Shown here: piece by piece, positions 23,326-36,100 of the stretch
Layout of the letters: the number at the start of each line of letters is the position of its first letter
How positions within the stretch are numbered: the first letter of the stretch is position 1
Assembly: GCF_030867145.1 (NCBI RefSeq)
Contig: NC_134414.1
Span: 62,159,397 to 62,223,396 of the forward strand
Reading direction: 5' to 3'
Source of the DNA: Opisthocomus hoazin
Taxonomy: Eukaryota > Chordata > Aves > Opisthocomiformes > Opisthocomidae
DNA length: 64,000 bases
Translations under genes and position numbers: made by a program
Notes under the pieces: generated by a model
The model's input: only the letters and a program-made list of their open reading frames with translations
What the model was told of the DNA's origin: nothing
The model's database searches: none

Positions 23326-23415
23326 CACAGAACCATCCCGGTTGGAACAGACCTCCAGGATCACCAAGCCCAACCGCCAGCCCAACACCACCACGTCCCG
23401 AAGGGCCACATCTGC
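23326..23415 (-). mobile_element. Short CR1 3' tail in the CLDN10 promoter region
   Basis: About 90 bp of antisense CR1 3' end: CACAGAACCATCCCGGTTGG, GACCTCCAGGATCACCAAG, and CCCAACACCACCACGTCCCG. It is close to the copy at 41619, which shares the CCAACCGCC...CCCAACACCACCACG words. It lies about 470 bp before the CLDN10 start codon, at the left edge of the CpG-rich region. Confidence 0.85.
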
Positions 23416-23813
23416 CCTTTTTCTGCACGCAAGCACCGCTCAGAGCTGCCCCCCCGGCAGGGCTGGTTTGGGGTGGGGTGTCTCCGCGCAGGGAGGGATG
23501 CGAACCCGCAGCCGCCGAGGCAGCGCTCGGGAAGCGCCTGCCCGCTTGCTGCCCCCCCGCCCGCCCGGCAGCGCTCACCGGCGGGGGAGGAGAAACTAAA
23601 GCTCAATCGCGGGGCGCCTGGCGGTTTCTCTGTTTATTTGTTTGGTTTCGGGTCTGTTTTGCACCGGGGGCCGCGCTCCCCCCCGCCCCGGGACGGGAGC
23701 CCGGGGAGGCGCCGGGGGCGGGGGCGGCCCGGGGGGGCCGGGAGCTGCCGCTGCTGGTTGGGCTGCGCGGCCCGGGGCGGCCGCCGCTGCCTCCGCCGCC
23801 GCCACCGCCCCGC

Positions 23814-23839
23814 CCGCCGCCGCCGCCGCCGCCGCCGCC
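23814..23839 (+). repeat. (CCG)8 trinucleotide repeat in the presumed CLDN10 5' UTR
   Basis: Eight uninterrupted CCG units, ending about 47 bp before the ATG at 23886. More broken CCG/GCC units lie directly upstream from 23781. The repeat is probably transcribed and may form strong secondary structure ahead of the start codon. Confidence 0.9.
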
Positions 23840-23885
23840 TTCGGGGCTCCGCCGCGCCCGGGCCGCTTGCCTCGCCGCCGGGCCC

Positions 23886-24105
23886 ATGGCGAGCACGTCG
23901 GCCGAGATCATCGCCTTCCTGCTGACCATCTCGGGCTGGGTGCTCGTCTCCTCCACGCTGCCCACCGACTACTGGAAGGTGTCCACCATCGACGGCACGG
24001 TCATCACCACCGCCACCTTCTGGGCCAACCTCTGGAAGACCTGCGTGACCGACTCCACCGGCGTCTCCAACTGCAAGGACTTCCCATCCATGCTGGCGCT
24101 GGACG
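23886..24105 (+). CDS. CLDN10: CLDN10 coding exon 1 (b-type)
   Basis: Encodes residues 1-73 and the first base of codon 74: TM1 and most of the first extracellular loop, ending SMLALD-G. The donor is GTCAGG, weak because of C at +3. A run of 18 C starts 21 nt after the exon end. Confidence 0.97.
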
Positions 24106-27100
24106 GTCAGGCCCCCCCCTCCCCTTCCCCCCCCCCCCCCCCCCGACGACCCCCGTCCCACCTCCCCGCGCCGGTCTGCGGGGCTCCCCAGGGCTGGGGA
24201 GAGGGTCCGGCCGCCGGCGGTGAGCGGGGACCACCGCGACGTATGGGCTCACCCGTGGGAGTGGGGTTCCTCCCCCAAAAAACCCACCCGTCGAGGTGGT
24301 CTTTGGTGCGTGGGGGCTTCTCGCTGTCTCTGCCTTTTTGCCCCCCCCCCCCCCCCCCCCGGTGCGTGTGGGTTTGACACAAGAGGAATGCGGGAGAATT
24401 TTTCTCGCCGGTTTCTTTCCCGCCCGTGGTCACATTCCTCTTCTTTATGGTTTTGCCACCGGTTGGTCGGTGGGGAAGGACGAGCCTCCGCGTCGTTTTC
24501 TTTTAATTCACGTTCCTTTGCTTCATTTTTTCTTTATGTTGCTCGGCGGTAATTAACTCGGCTGTAATTGCCTGGTTGATCAATGGCAGCGTGAGAGCTG
24601 GGGGCGGCGAGGGGCGCGGAGGCGGGCAGCAGCGGCGCGGGGCTCGGCGGCGTTTGCGGGCAGGGTCGCCCTGACGCGGAGCGGAGCGGAGGGTCTCGCC
24701 GTGTCGCCTGGCGCTGGAGCCTGCCCGGGTGCCGCCTTGCTTCCCTGCTTGAGGGGAAAGGTTTTTTCCCTTTTGGGAAGCCCCGCTGGGAAACGGGGTC
24801 GCCGCGGGACGCCTTCGCGTCTGAACTTGTCGTTGATCAACCCAGGCTGATGGTGGCTGGTGGGAGCAGGGAAGGCGCAGGTGGCATGGGTTGACAGCCT
24901 CGGGACGGGCTGCAGAGAAAGAGGGGAAAGGCTTTTAAAATGATGGCACCTGTTCCAAGGTTTTGTGGCCGTTAACAAATAAACTGTACAACGTTCCGGT
25001 GACTTCGATGCTTCCAAAAAATCAGGTCTCCTGTCCGTGGTCGGGCCAGACGCTCCCTTTGCACGGGAGTCTCAGAGCGGGTTTTGGTGCAAGAGGTTCG
25101 TTTAAAAGGGGAAGAAAGCCTTTTAATCAAATCACTAACAGAGACTAATATGATAACAGGGATTAATATTGTCGTGGGGCCGATTAATACCGACATCAGA
25201 AAGCCTTTAACCCACCACCAATAGGTACAAAGGGCTGGAAGAGGTCGTGATAAGAAAAAGGCAGCACAGGCAGCCCTTGAGCATCGTTGTCGCAGGACGC
25301 TTCCCTCGGGTGGAGAAGTACCGTTCCCCAGGCCTTCTTCTGACCCAGCCCCACGGTGGCCGAGGGGTTTGGCGATTCCTCCGAAGGCGTGGGAGAGCTG
25401 GCTGGCCTCCGCTGGTGTCAGTCACGCTATGGCCAAGTGCAGCAGCCAAGAATGTGGTTTCCAGGCTTGGGCTGGGAGCTGTGGTCTGTGTGCAGGCGGG
25501 CACGGAGTGATCACCGGCGCGTAACCTTTCGGATCCACTGAATCTATTGTTCAGCTGTTCTTTTGGTTCTGGGTTAATCTGTTTTCAAGAGTAAGAAAAA
25601 TGAAGTTACTGAAGTGTGCAGAATTGGGAATGTTCAAGATTCCAAAAAGAAGGACGGCAGCGAAGTCCTGGACCCCTTTCCTCCCAACGCAGGTCTGGGA
25701 AACCTTGTGCGCTGGGCAGCACGATCCACTTGCCCAGGGAACGAGCTTCCGCGGCGCCTGCTGCACCCACTCGGTTTGGACAGAAGTGACTCCAAAGCTC
25801 ACGCCTGGAAGGGCCCTGTCCCATCCAGGATGAGGATGGGGCCAGACTCTTCTCAGTGGTGCCCAGCGACAGGACAAGGGGCAATGGGTACAAACTGAAG
25901 CACAGGAAGTTCCGTCTGAACATGAGGAAGAACTTCTTCCCTCTGAGGGTGATGGAGCACTGGAACAGGCTGCCCAGGGAGGCTGTGGAGTCTCCTTCTC
26001 TGGAGATATTCAAGACCCGCCTGGACAAGGTCCTGTGCAGCCTGCTGTAGGTGACCCTGCTTCGGCAGGGGGGTTGGACTAGATGACCCACAGAGGTCCC
26101 TTCCAACCCCTACCATTCTGTGATTCTGTGATTCTGTCGTCCTGGCCAGACAGCTTGCCAGCAGTGGAGGGAAGCTCGCCTGCAGTGCTGCTCAGTGACA
26201 CCTCCGGATGCTGCGAGGCCGGATCCTGGCACCCAGGCACAGCGTGGATGGAAGGCAGGCTGCAGGCAGAGTAACGTCACCCTGCAGCAGTGGCCGGGCA
26301 AGCTGAGACGGGGCGGAGGGGCAGCTGCCGCTGCTGTCAGAGGGGCTTTCGGTAGCTAGCCTAGCCCAGACCCCCCTCCTCATGCTGACGGGCTCCGCTG
26401 GGGACCCGTTGCCTCCTGGCAGTGGGTGGGCACGACCCCTTTCCCCCTTAACCCTTCCCTGGTGCGGGAGCGCGCTTCGAGGGTGCCGTGCGTCAGGCGT
26501 AGCGTGGAAGAGTTTGCGTGTCAGCATGAAACCGAGTCTGCCTCGGCCCTCCGGTCGCCTCTCCCTTCCCCTTTGCACAGACTGGTGTGGCCAAGCTGGA
26601 TCCCGTTCCCTGGGACTGGGAGCGTGGGCACTGCCTCGCTCCGTCCGCAGCCGGGGAACTTGCAAGGCACAAGAGCAGGCAGATCTGGCGTCGCGGTCTC
26701 CCTGAGCTGCGTGTGAGCAGGCACAGGAACCCTGTCGAGATACTGTCTGTAGGGCTGACGTGTTGCTCTCCTCAAAACGGTGGGGCAGGACTGGGAAATC
26801 ACTAGGACTGGTTTTGTTTGAGGGGTGGCTCCGCTCCACTCCTTTCTCACAGAGCCAGAGAGGATTTGCCTCGCAGAGCAGTTCCTCTGCTACGGAAATG
26901 GGGGTTTTCTCAAATCAGAAACCCCTTGAGTTTTGCCAGACTTACTTGTCCGGAGCAACCGCTCAGGTCCACCAGAGGATCAGAGGCAAAAGGAGCGAGT
27001 AAGAAATGGGGGCATCACCGTGCTGGTTGGTGGGGCACTCCTGTGGAGCGCAGGAGAAGTCCTTCCTTCTTCAGAAGCAGTGTCGTAGTTTGGGTCAGGA

Positions 27101-30100
27101 GGTATCCAGAGCTTGTCCCCCCTTCCCCTTGTTTCGGTTTGCGTCACGGAGTGGGCTCAGAGCGTGCCCCCCGGATTGCCGTGGGGTGGCACGGCAGTGG
27201 GGCAGCCCTGATGGCTTCCGGGCCCTCTCTCCACGCGAGCAGCCACCAGAGACAGTTGCATGCGATGCCCTTCCACCTTTCTGCATTCCCGTACAAGAAA
27301 TCAGCCAGGCCAGCCCTCGTCAAGGGCTCAGCCTCACGTTCTGTGTGCGAGCAGAGCTGCCCTTGCTGTCGCCAGGGCTTGCAGTCACTCTGGGTTTACT
27401 TTTGTGCGCTGCTGGTCGTAGGTGGAAACTTAGCGGTGAAACCACCTCCCCAGAAGAAGACGTATCAGTTCCCGGGTTTCCAGCGGTGGATCTGATGACC
27501 TTTTGCAAGAACAGAGCTGCACAAAAACTTACTTAGGAGCTAAAAGAGGGTATTAGAGCTTAGAAAAAACATACGAAAGCAATGGGTGTGTGCTTTTAGA
27601 AGGAATCTGTGCTGTTTCTGTAAGGCAGCCTCTTACACTTCACATGATGCGGACTGCAAGATGCCACCAGAGGCATTTACTGTGAAAGGTGACGGTCCCC
27701 GGAACTTTGCATCAATTTCTTTTCTGCGTTTCGTTTGATATGAATAGGTGAATTCCTCCCAACTCTTTGTGAGCATGAGAGGCAAGCATGAGAGCAGTGA
27801 GGGGAGAAAGATGAAGATCCAACAAGGTTAATTTGCATGCAAGACAAAACACATTTGTTTAAAAAAAAAAAAAGCACCTTGAAATAGGTTTCTCTTGGAA
27901 TGCTGCTGAACATGACTTTGTGAGTAATGCGTGTTTGTCTGCTTGTCTGCTTAAAACATTGGTGCTCGGGAGCTTCGTTTGGGTGGTCAGCGTGTGCATG
28001 GCAAGCTTCCCCCAGGAGCTGGTGCAAATACGGACAAGAAGTGTTTGGGAAGGGAACCGCCTTAGGTCTGGAGTGGAGGAGTGTGAGCAAATAGGCAGCT
28101 CCCCCTTACGCTTCTCTGCATCATAAGCCTTGGTAAGCAATGTAATGTCCTTGCTTTCTAGGAAGCAAAGAAGAAGTTTGATTACTCTTACAGCCAAATG
28201 CTACACATGGTTTTTAACGTAGGGTCCAAGCAATAGGAGGCTGGATTTGGTGAAGAGGTCGATTTCACCCTTTCACACTACCTAATGCTCCAGTCAGCCT
28301 AGTGGGACTAAGAGTCTTCTGCTCTTCTACGCTGCTGGCGTAGATTGTCGATTTTTTTTCATGTATTTTGTTTCAAAAATGTGTGCCAGTTGGATGGTTG
28401 CTGTGGCAAACTGAAACAAGCCCCGCTGTGGCCAGCCTGCCCAATTCGGTGTAATATTTAGTGAGGAAGGTTATTCATTCAGCAGAACTGAGCAGTCTTC
28501 CAGCTCATGCTGTTTATAATTGAAAATGATTTCTGGGTGAGTGAGTTAATTATTTCTTGCTGTCTCCCTACCCTCTGCCTATTCTAAAACTGTGTATTGA
28601 CCTTCAGGAACAGCTGAATTTCAGCCGTGTGGTTCCTGGCATATGCTGGTTATTTTGGTTGGGGTGAATATTTACTGTTTCTCCTAGGAGGTTCAGACAT
28701 AAATAAAGGTTTAGAGGACCTCTGGGTAAATATGTTCATGGTTCAGCACTTTAATGTGTCAATTAGCTGCTAACAGTGTCAATAAATTGGACCTGTCAAA
28801 AATAATAGCTGCCTTGCCGGTCTTCATCTCCCACTTTACCTGCGTGCTACCAGAAATACGTCACACGCCACCGAAAGTAGTAGAAGTCAACTTTTCCACG
28901 CCTGCAGCAAAAATCAACAAAGCAAGACTGCTTTCTTCAGTCTTGCCCTCTGTAAACGAGGAAGCACCTTTTGAACTCTTCTTGAAGCCCTTTTCCTGCT
29001 GACATCCCTTGGGCTTTGCCCGAGCGAAGATAAAGGAGTAAGAGCAGAGGATCTGACTCAAAAGCAGAGGTGTGCCTGTCACCCGAGTTTGGACTGAACC
29101 TGTTGGGAGTAAGGTTTTGTGTCACTGTTGAGGATGTTTTACCCTGCCTGACTGGATGGGAAAGGTGGGCATCTCGCGTGATTTTGGGGAACTGCAGTCG
29201 AGCTGTTCCCTGTGAGTTTCCTGAGGGTCTCCACTTCGTTTGTCATGACTGGAGAAAAGGAGGTTTCTCCAGAGGGCGGCTCATCCTCCCACCGCAGGAG
29301 TCTACCGTACCGTTCAGGCTCAACACACCTAATTACAACGACAGCCACTTCAGCGGGCACAAAGGACTCTCTCTCACCTTCCAGCACACGAGTCGTGTGA
29401 CAGTTACACTTGTTTCCGTGACTGTTGCGTTTCTTTGGCGGGTGGGCGACAGAAGCACGCTGCGAGGGAGAGAGGTCTGTGTGCATGACAAGAGATGCAG
29501 ATGAACGGCAGCAGGTTGCGTCCGCAGACGTGCGGCGCAGCCCCGCGGTTCAGTGGGGCTGATGAACCGGGGCGTCACGTGCTGCGAATCGCTTCTTGTG
29601 TGCTGCTTGTGGCACAAAGCTGTGAGTCACTGTGGGTTTTTTAAAGCATTGTTCAAACGCAGAGCGGTCGTGCTGGAGCTGGTGTGCCTCCAGAAGCAGC
29701 CAAGGCGGGTGGCACTGAAGGAGAACAGAAGGCGGCCAAGCATCAGTGGTAGCCATCTGCAGCTGAAGGACCTGCCAGCCGGACACAGATTGCTCTTTAA
29801 TGAACGTATCCCATCTCCTTTTGGATCCCTGTAAACCTTTAGCATCCACTCATCCTGAGGGAAGGAGTTCCACAACTTCGTTATATCAAGGAGCGCGCTT
29901 TTGAGTCTGCTGCCTTCTGTTTTCGTTAGATGTCCTCTAGTTCCCGTTTTAATATATTAATTTTCTACATATTAAAGACTTTCATGCAGGGTTGGGGTTT
30001 TTTCGTTTGTTTATTTGTTACTAAGTAAAATTTGGTATAACAGGCAATGAAAATGTGGTTTAGCTCTCAGTGTTTCCACCCACCAGAGATCAAAGCGAAA

Positions 30101-33100
30101 AGAACGAATGCCCTAACAGCGGAAGTACATTTTCAGTTTAAATGAGATGTAACAGTGGGTTGGGAAGAAGAACATCTTGTGACGGTTATTCAGCTGTATA
30201 AGATCGCACGGGATTGTTTTTCGCCGCCCTGAGTGCCAGAGTGTGCTTCTTACGAGCGAAGCCCAGGTGATGGTGCCCTGCGAAGGGTGTACATCAGCCG
30301 GGACGATATGCGACCGACGATAAGGTGACATCACTCCAGCCACGGTAGCGAACGCCTAACGCTGCGCAGAGGGAGGGGAGCTACGGTGAAACGCGCTGTG
30401 GTCCCAGTTCTCACATTGGCCTTTACTCTTTCTCACCGCAGGTTACCTCCAGGCCTGCAGAGGACTGATGATCTCCGCCGTCTGCCTGGGCTTCTTCGGG
30501 GCCATTTTTGGACTGGTTGGGATGAAGTGTACGAAAATCGGAGGCTCCGATCAGGCTAAAGCAAAAATTGCTTGTTTAGCTGGACTGATTTTCATACTTT
30601 CTGGTAAATATGCCTTATTTCTCTAAGTCTGGGTGTTTGAAGTCATACCAGGGCTGCTTTTTTCCCGCAGAGATCCGCGCCCAGTTCTCCGTGACTGCAG
30701 TGGCTGCAGGGTCAGGCCCAAAGCTCTTCTGCTGGCTCCACTGAATGGTTTGTCTTATGCTTTTCAGGGTTGTGCTCTATGACTAGTTGTTCCCTGTATG
30801 CAAACAGGATTACGTCTGAGTTCTTTGATCCTTCTTATGTTGCACAAAAGTAAGTACTTTCCTATACACCTACATCTTTCAAAGAAGTACGCCTTAAGTT
30901 TCATACTGTGCGCCAGAACGCGTTTAGACAGAGAGCAGGCGCTTCTCCTCTTGGGAAGAGGAGGAGAGTGGGCTGCAGTTTTATTTGATCGTATTTTCCA
31001 GCTGGAGTCGCCGTGCGCTGTAATTTAATGAAGGAATGCCTCCCCATACAGCGAGTGCCCTGTCATCTTTGTGCCCGGGGCTTATCGCCGGGTTCTGCCC
31101 CGCTTGCCGCAGAGCAGATGGGGTTGAGCAGGAGCGAAGCTGGCGTGTGTGTCGGAGGTGCAGCTGAAGGATTGCGCAAGACCGAGGCGCTCACTGGGCA
31201 CAGCAGCGCTCGGTAGGAAAGGAAGAACGTGATTTCCTTCAGCTTTTGACAGAAGGTGGTTTCCATAAGGGTGTCGAGCGCCATGCAGTCTTGACCCATC
31301 TTCAAGAGGGGTTTCTGCAGGCTCTGTGGACTTTTTGGTGACAGGTTTTCAAATCCAGATGACTGAAATTTGGATCATAAACCTTATCGTAACCCGCAAT
31401 CTTATACGCCCTAACGTAACTGCTTTGGGTATACTTGTAATCAGATTTAAGGGAGCGTTTATAGAATCGCAGGATCCGTACCAGAAATAACGAGCATCCC
31501 TGAAGACTCCCTTTAAAGCTGTGCAAGTTCTCAGGACCTGCAAAGGCGGCAATTCACGAACCAGTGCTCAGCTTTTGGATTTGCGTCTGAACTGCCAAGT
31601 CTGAAAATGTTAGCTGTTGGTTATAGCATCGTAGACTTCCCTGTTTTGGCTTCTTAACATAATGTAAAGTTGTCTTGAAAGACAAGGATTTCAAAGTTTT
31701 CTTGGTGGAGATTCCAGGATATGTCAAGCATTGGGTATCCATTTCCCTGAGACACAATAAGAGCTCGGTAAGGAACCCTGAGGCTTTCCGCTTCTCCTTG
31801 ATAGAAACAAAATAGTCTGAATAAATAACACTAACTGGATCCACGTTTGCGGTAGGACTGGCACTGCTTCTCCTGACTTGAAAATAAGTTCATATTAGTT
31901 TCCTCCATAATTCTGATATAGTTTCTGGTGGTTTGATATGGTGAGGACAGGATCAAAAGGCCTCCGAGAGAAACAAAGATGTGAGGTGCTGTGAAGAAAA
32001 TGGAGCCTGGCTGTATAGCCAGAAGTTAATTATTCATCAGGCTTACTGTTCCTAGTGAAAAATACCATGGTTGTTGCCAGAAGTCCCTTTCCTACGCTGT
32101 ATTCCTACGCTTTTCTGCTGCAAAAGAGCAAGCAGGCGTCACAGCGGGGTTTTGCTGTGAGGGAATGAGCAATCCAGTTTGAATACGAAAATAAAGGTAG
32201 CGAAACATCCTCTGCAGAAATTACATTTTTCCTGAACAACCAGCATAGCTGAGCTGTGGGCACACGTAATCACGACTGCGAAGATAAAGGCAGAGAGGAA
32301 AACCAGAAATTGCAATCTGAGTTGCGCACGGTGTGTGTAGCTTATGCAACGACCTTGCGCCAGACTAAGCTCATGGCGGCATTCGACCCCTTTCTCTTTC
32401 AAGCAATGTAAAATACGTCGGAGGAATGCATGTCGTTGCCGTCTGTGAACTCTTGCTTTGGTGTGCATGGCAGAGGTGTTGCTGGTGTGCTGTGGAGATC
32501 TGGCATCGGCTCTGCCCTGAGAGAGGGTGCTGCTCTGGGTTTCAGCCTTGCGCCTTTTACGGCACATTTCTCTCCCGAAGTTATTCCGGTGGTGTCAGAG
32601 ACAGGCCTGGGATACTGTTAGTGGAAAAGAGACAACACGAGATGGTGAGCATCATCTCAGCCATCAGAATTGCCCTCCAGCCGTCTGCATTTGAGAGAGG
32701 CACCCTGACTCTGTGTGGGTGCAGGAGGAATCGGGGACCTGCCTCAGGCTGTTGCCCACAAGACTCTTGGGTTTGAATTACGTAGCTAACTGAGGAACGA
32801 CAGGCACCACGGGGACACCCTAAAACCTGCCTTGCTTGGAAAGAAATCTTAGGCTGGACTTTATGTCCTGACGCGATAGTTTGCATTGCCAGTTTGAAAC
32901 AGCTCCAGAGGAACTGCTTGACCCTACGTCGTAACGCGCGGAGTCTTGGGGACAGTACAGGGCGCCGTGGTGATTACAGCCCAGATGGATTTGTTTTGTC
33001 TTCAGACACCTGGAACAGGGGAAAATCATAGAATCATAGAAAGTTTTGGGTTGGAAGGGGGTCATCTAGTCCAACCCCCCCGCAGCGAGCAGGGACACCG

Positions 33101-36100
33101 CTAACTAGACCAGGTTGCTCAGAGCCCTGTCCAACCTGGTCTTGAATGTTTCCAGGGATGGAGCCTCCACTACCTCTCTGGGCAACCCGTTCCAGTGTTT
33201 CACCACCCTCATTGTAAAGAATTTCTTCCTTATATCCAGCCTAAACCTACCCTGTTTTAGTTTAAAACCATTACCCCTCATCCTGTCACTGCTGTCTCTA
33301 CTAAAAAGATTGTCCCCATCTTTGCTATAGGCTCCCTTTAAGTACTGAAAGGCTGCAATCAGGTCTCCCTGCAGCCTTCTCTTCTCCAGGCTGAACAAGC
33401 CCAACTCTCTCAGCCTGTCCTCACAGGAGAGGTGCTCCAGCCCTCGGATCATTTTTGTAGCCCTCCTTTGGACCCGCTCCAACAGTTCCATGTCCTTCTT
33501 GTGCTGAGGGCTCCAGAGCTGAACGCAGGACTCCAGGTGAGGTCTCACCAGAGCAGAGTAGAAGGGGCAGAATCACCTCTCTCGACCTGCTGGCCACACT
33601 TCTCTTGATGCAGCCCAGGATGCGGTTGGCCCTCTGGGCTGCCAGCGCACATTGCCGGCTCATGTCCAGCCTTTCGTCTGTCAGTACCCCCAAGTCCCTC
33701 TCAGCAGAGCTGCTCTCGATCCTTTCATCCCCCAGCCTGTATTGATACAGGGGATTACCCTGACCCAGGTGTAGGACCTTGCACTTGGCCTTGTTGAACC
33801 TCATGAGGTTCACACAGGCCCACCTCTCCAGCTTGTCCAGATCCCTCTGGATGGCATCCCGTCCTTCTGGTGTCTCGACCGTACCACTCAGCTTGGTGTC
33901 ATCTGCAAACTTGCTGAGGGTACACTCGATGTCGCTGTCCATGTCATTGATAAATATATTGAACAGCACCGGTCCCAGTACGGACCCCTGAGGGACTCCA
34001 CTCGTTACTGGTCTCCATGCGGACATCGAGCCATTGACCACTACCCTTTGGCTGCGACCATCCAACCAATTCCTTATCTACCAAACAGTCCACCCATCAA
34101 ATCCATGGCTCTCCAGTTTAGAGAGCAGGATGTTGTGGGGGACCGTGTCAAAGGCTTTACAAAAATCCAGATAGATGATGTCCATTGGTTTTCCCTTGTC
34201 CACTCTTGTTGTTACACCATCATAGAAAGCCACTAGGTTGGTGAGGCAGGACTTGCCCTTGGTGAAGCCATGCTGGTTGTCTCGAATCACCTCCCTGGCC
34301 TCCATGTGCCTTAGCATATCTTCTAGGAGGATCTGTTCCATGATCTTCCCAGGCACAGAGGTGAGGCTGACAGGTCGGTAGTTCCCAGGGTCCTCCTTCC
34401 TACCCTTTTTGAGAAGAGGCACAATATTTCCCTTCTTCCAGTCACCGGGGACTTCCCCTAACTGCCATGACTTTTCAAATATCATGGAGAGTGGCTTGGC
34501 AACTACGTCAGCCAGTTCTCTGTGCTTCTGTTTTGCTGTCTTGCTAACGTTGCTTCCACAGCTTCTTTTAGGAAACTGTTTTGTCACTTTCCTACTTTTG
34601 ATTAGAAAAAAACCCTCATAGTCATTATCCTTTTTGTCCCTTGCCACAGTTTGAACTCCATAATCATGATCATTCTTACTGATGAATGGGGTTAGTTTAT
34701 CCAAATCCTCTGACTGACGTCGCGTTCTCTTTTACAGAGAATTGTTTCGCTTCAGCTTTCTTGTTTCTGAATGGGTTGTGCATGCTTCACACAGGCCCTC
34801 TTTCCGCTGTCCTGCTCTTAGGTTTGAATCTATTTTTCATTTTCCAAGGATCGTAAGAATTAGACATTGAAAATGTGTATTTCCCTTGGGTAGCTGCGCT
34901 GATTCGGTAGGTGCGTAGCTGTGTCCTTTACATATGATGCTGACATCCAGTCACCTGGTGAAGCTTCCGCTGGTTTGCTTGGAAGTTCACTTCATGGTCC
35001 TAATGTATGTAGCAACTAGAATATTTTTCTGCTATACTGATATTGTGCTTGCTTTCTTTCACTGATTTCTGCCCCCCTGGATTACAGCACAAAATCTGCT
35101 TTTAGCCTGCTTGGTTAGCACAGTTGAAGGTGGCTTTCAGTTCTTGGCAGCTGTGTTCTCGTCGTCCTCAGCGGTCACCGCCTCTACGCCTCTTCGTCAG
35201 TGCCCCGCTCCCCCCTGAGCTGCCAGCGATCTCCAAGCGATCTCTCACCGACTGGGGACTGTGGATATGCAGCCACAGACTCTGGAGAGCGGCTGCTTTG
35301 GGTCTTGCAACCGAGAATTGTAAGAGCAGAAGAGTGCTCGATTGCACTCTGCAACGATTTTAATGAGAAAGAGGGAAGGGAAAAAACAGCAAGTGCAGAA
35401 ATTTCTTCTAAAAAAGCGTATCTCCTCTTTTTTTTCTGTCTTTTTCTGGAGGTACCAATGTGTGTAAGGGTTTTTTTATATGCTAAGGGTTTTTTACACA
35501 CTAGATTTTGATGGGAGGTTAAGGCTGGCCTCTTAGATGCTGAAAAGAGATTGGATAAAATGCAGGGAGCCATAGCAGGTTGTTACGCAATGGAAAATTT
35601 GAAGTTTGGCTCATAAACATCAGTGTAAATCAGAAAGATTTATCTGTTTAAGGATGTGGAGGAAAGATTAATTAGGCCAGCACTGCAACTCATTCACCTA
35701 GTGGTGTGGCAGTCACCCAGAAAGGGTCCATACTTACAATATGTTCATAAATGTTATAAAAAAATGTTGTTTAAAAAGTACAACCAGTCCCAAGAACAAA
35801 GGCTGGACCCCATATCTCCTTTCCCAATTATCAGGCAACAGTCAGGTAAGCCTTTTCTATCCAATTAAACCCAATGTAATCTTGATTTCTGTACAACTGA
35901 AGAGCTTCAGGAGGGGAGACGGCAGCTGGTCTCTGTATCTCTCTCACGTTAGCCTCTGGCCAACCATTTAACCTCATCAGATGGAAAATGTGGAAACAAA
36001 CTTGTGTTTCCCGCTTTCTAGGCAAATGGTCGTGGCGAGTGAGTTGTTCCTGGGTCTTGGCCCAGCCGCATTCTCCCACACCGCGTTGGTCTGTGCTGAA

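Larger units (their letters stand above)
23416..24750 (+). promoter_or_regulatory. CLDN10: CpG-rich promoter and first-exon region of CLDN10
   Basis: Sharp rise in G+C and CpG relative to both flanks, centred on the first coding exon (23886-24105), as expected of a vertebrate CpG-island promoter. I see no clear TATA box at a sensible distance, which fits this promoter class. The transcription start cannot be placed by eye. The region includes a (CCG)8 run in the presumed 5' UTR and long C runs in the start of intron 1. Confidence 0.75.
24106..30441 (+). other. CLDN10: CLDN10 intron 1
   Basis: 6.3 kb. The first 650 bp are part of the CpG-rich region, with C runs at 24127-24144 and 24341-24360. 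It contains one sense CR1 (25828-26140) and a possible old repeat near 29790-29960. Long overlapping frames at 26192-26850 and 26818-27536 follow from G+C content and match no family. No a-type claudin first exon (W...GLW..C pattern followed by a donor) was seen. Confidence 0.85.

Noticed and set aside
23091-23885. Open frame continuing 265 codons upstream in frame with the CLDN10 start
   Set aside because: Claudins start just before TM1, and the upstream part is Pro/Ala/Arg-rich with a CR1 fragment inside. High G+C content explains the lack of stops.
26192-27536. Long overlapping frames on both strands in CLDN10 intron 1 (up to 225 codons)
   Set aside because: Overlap in several phases, G+C-rich, no domain and no claudin-like exon pattern.
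33421-34704. Reverse-transcriptase frames as a hosted gene
   Set aside because: They are a 5'-truncated CR1 copy with a stop and a frameshift.
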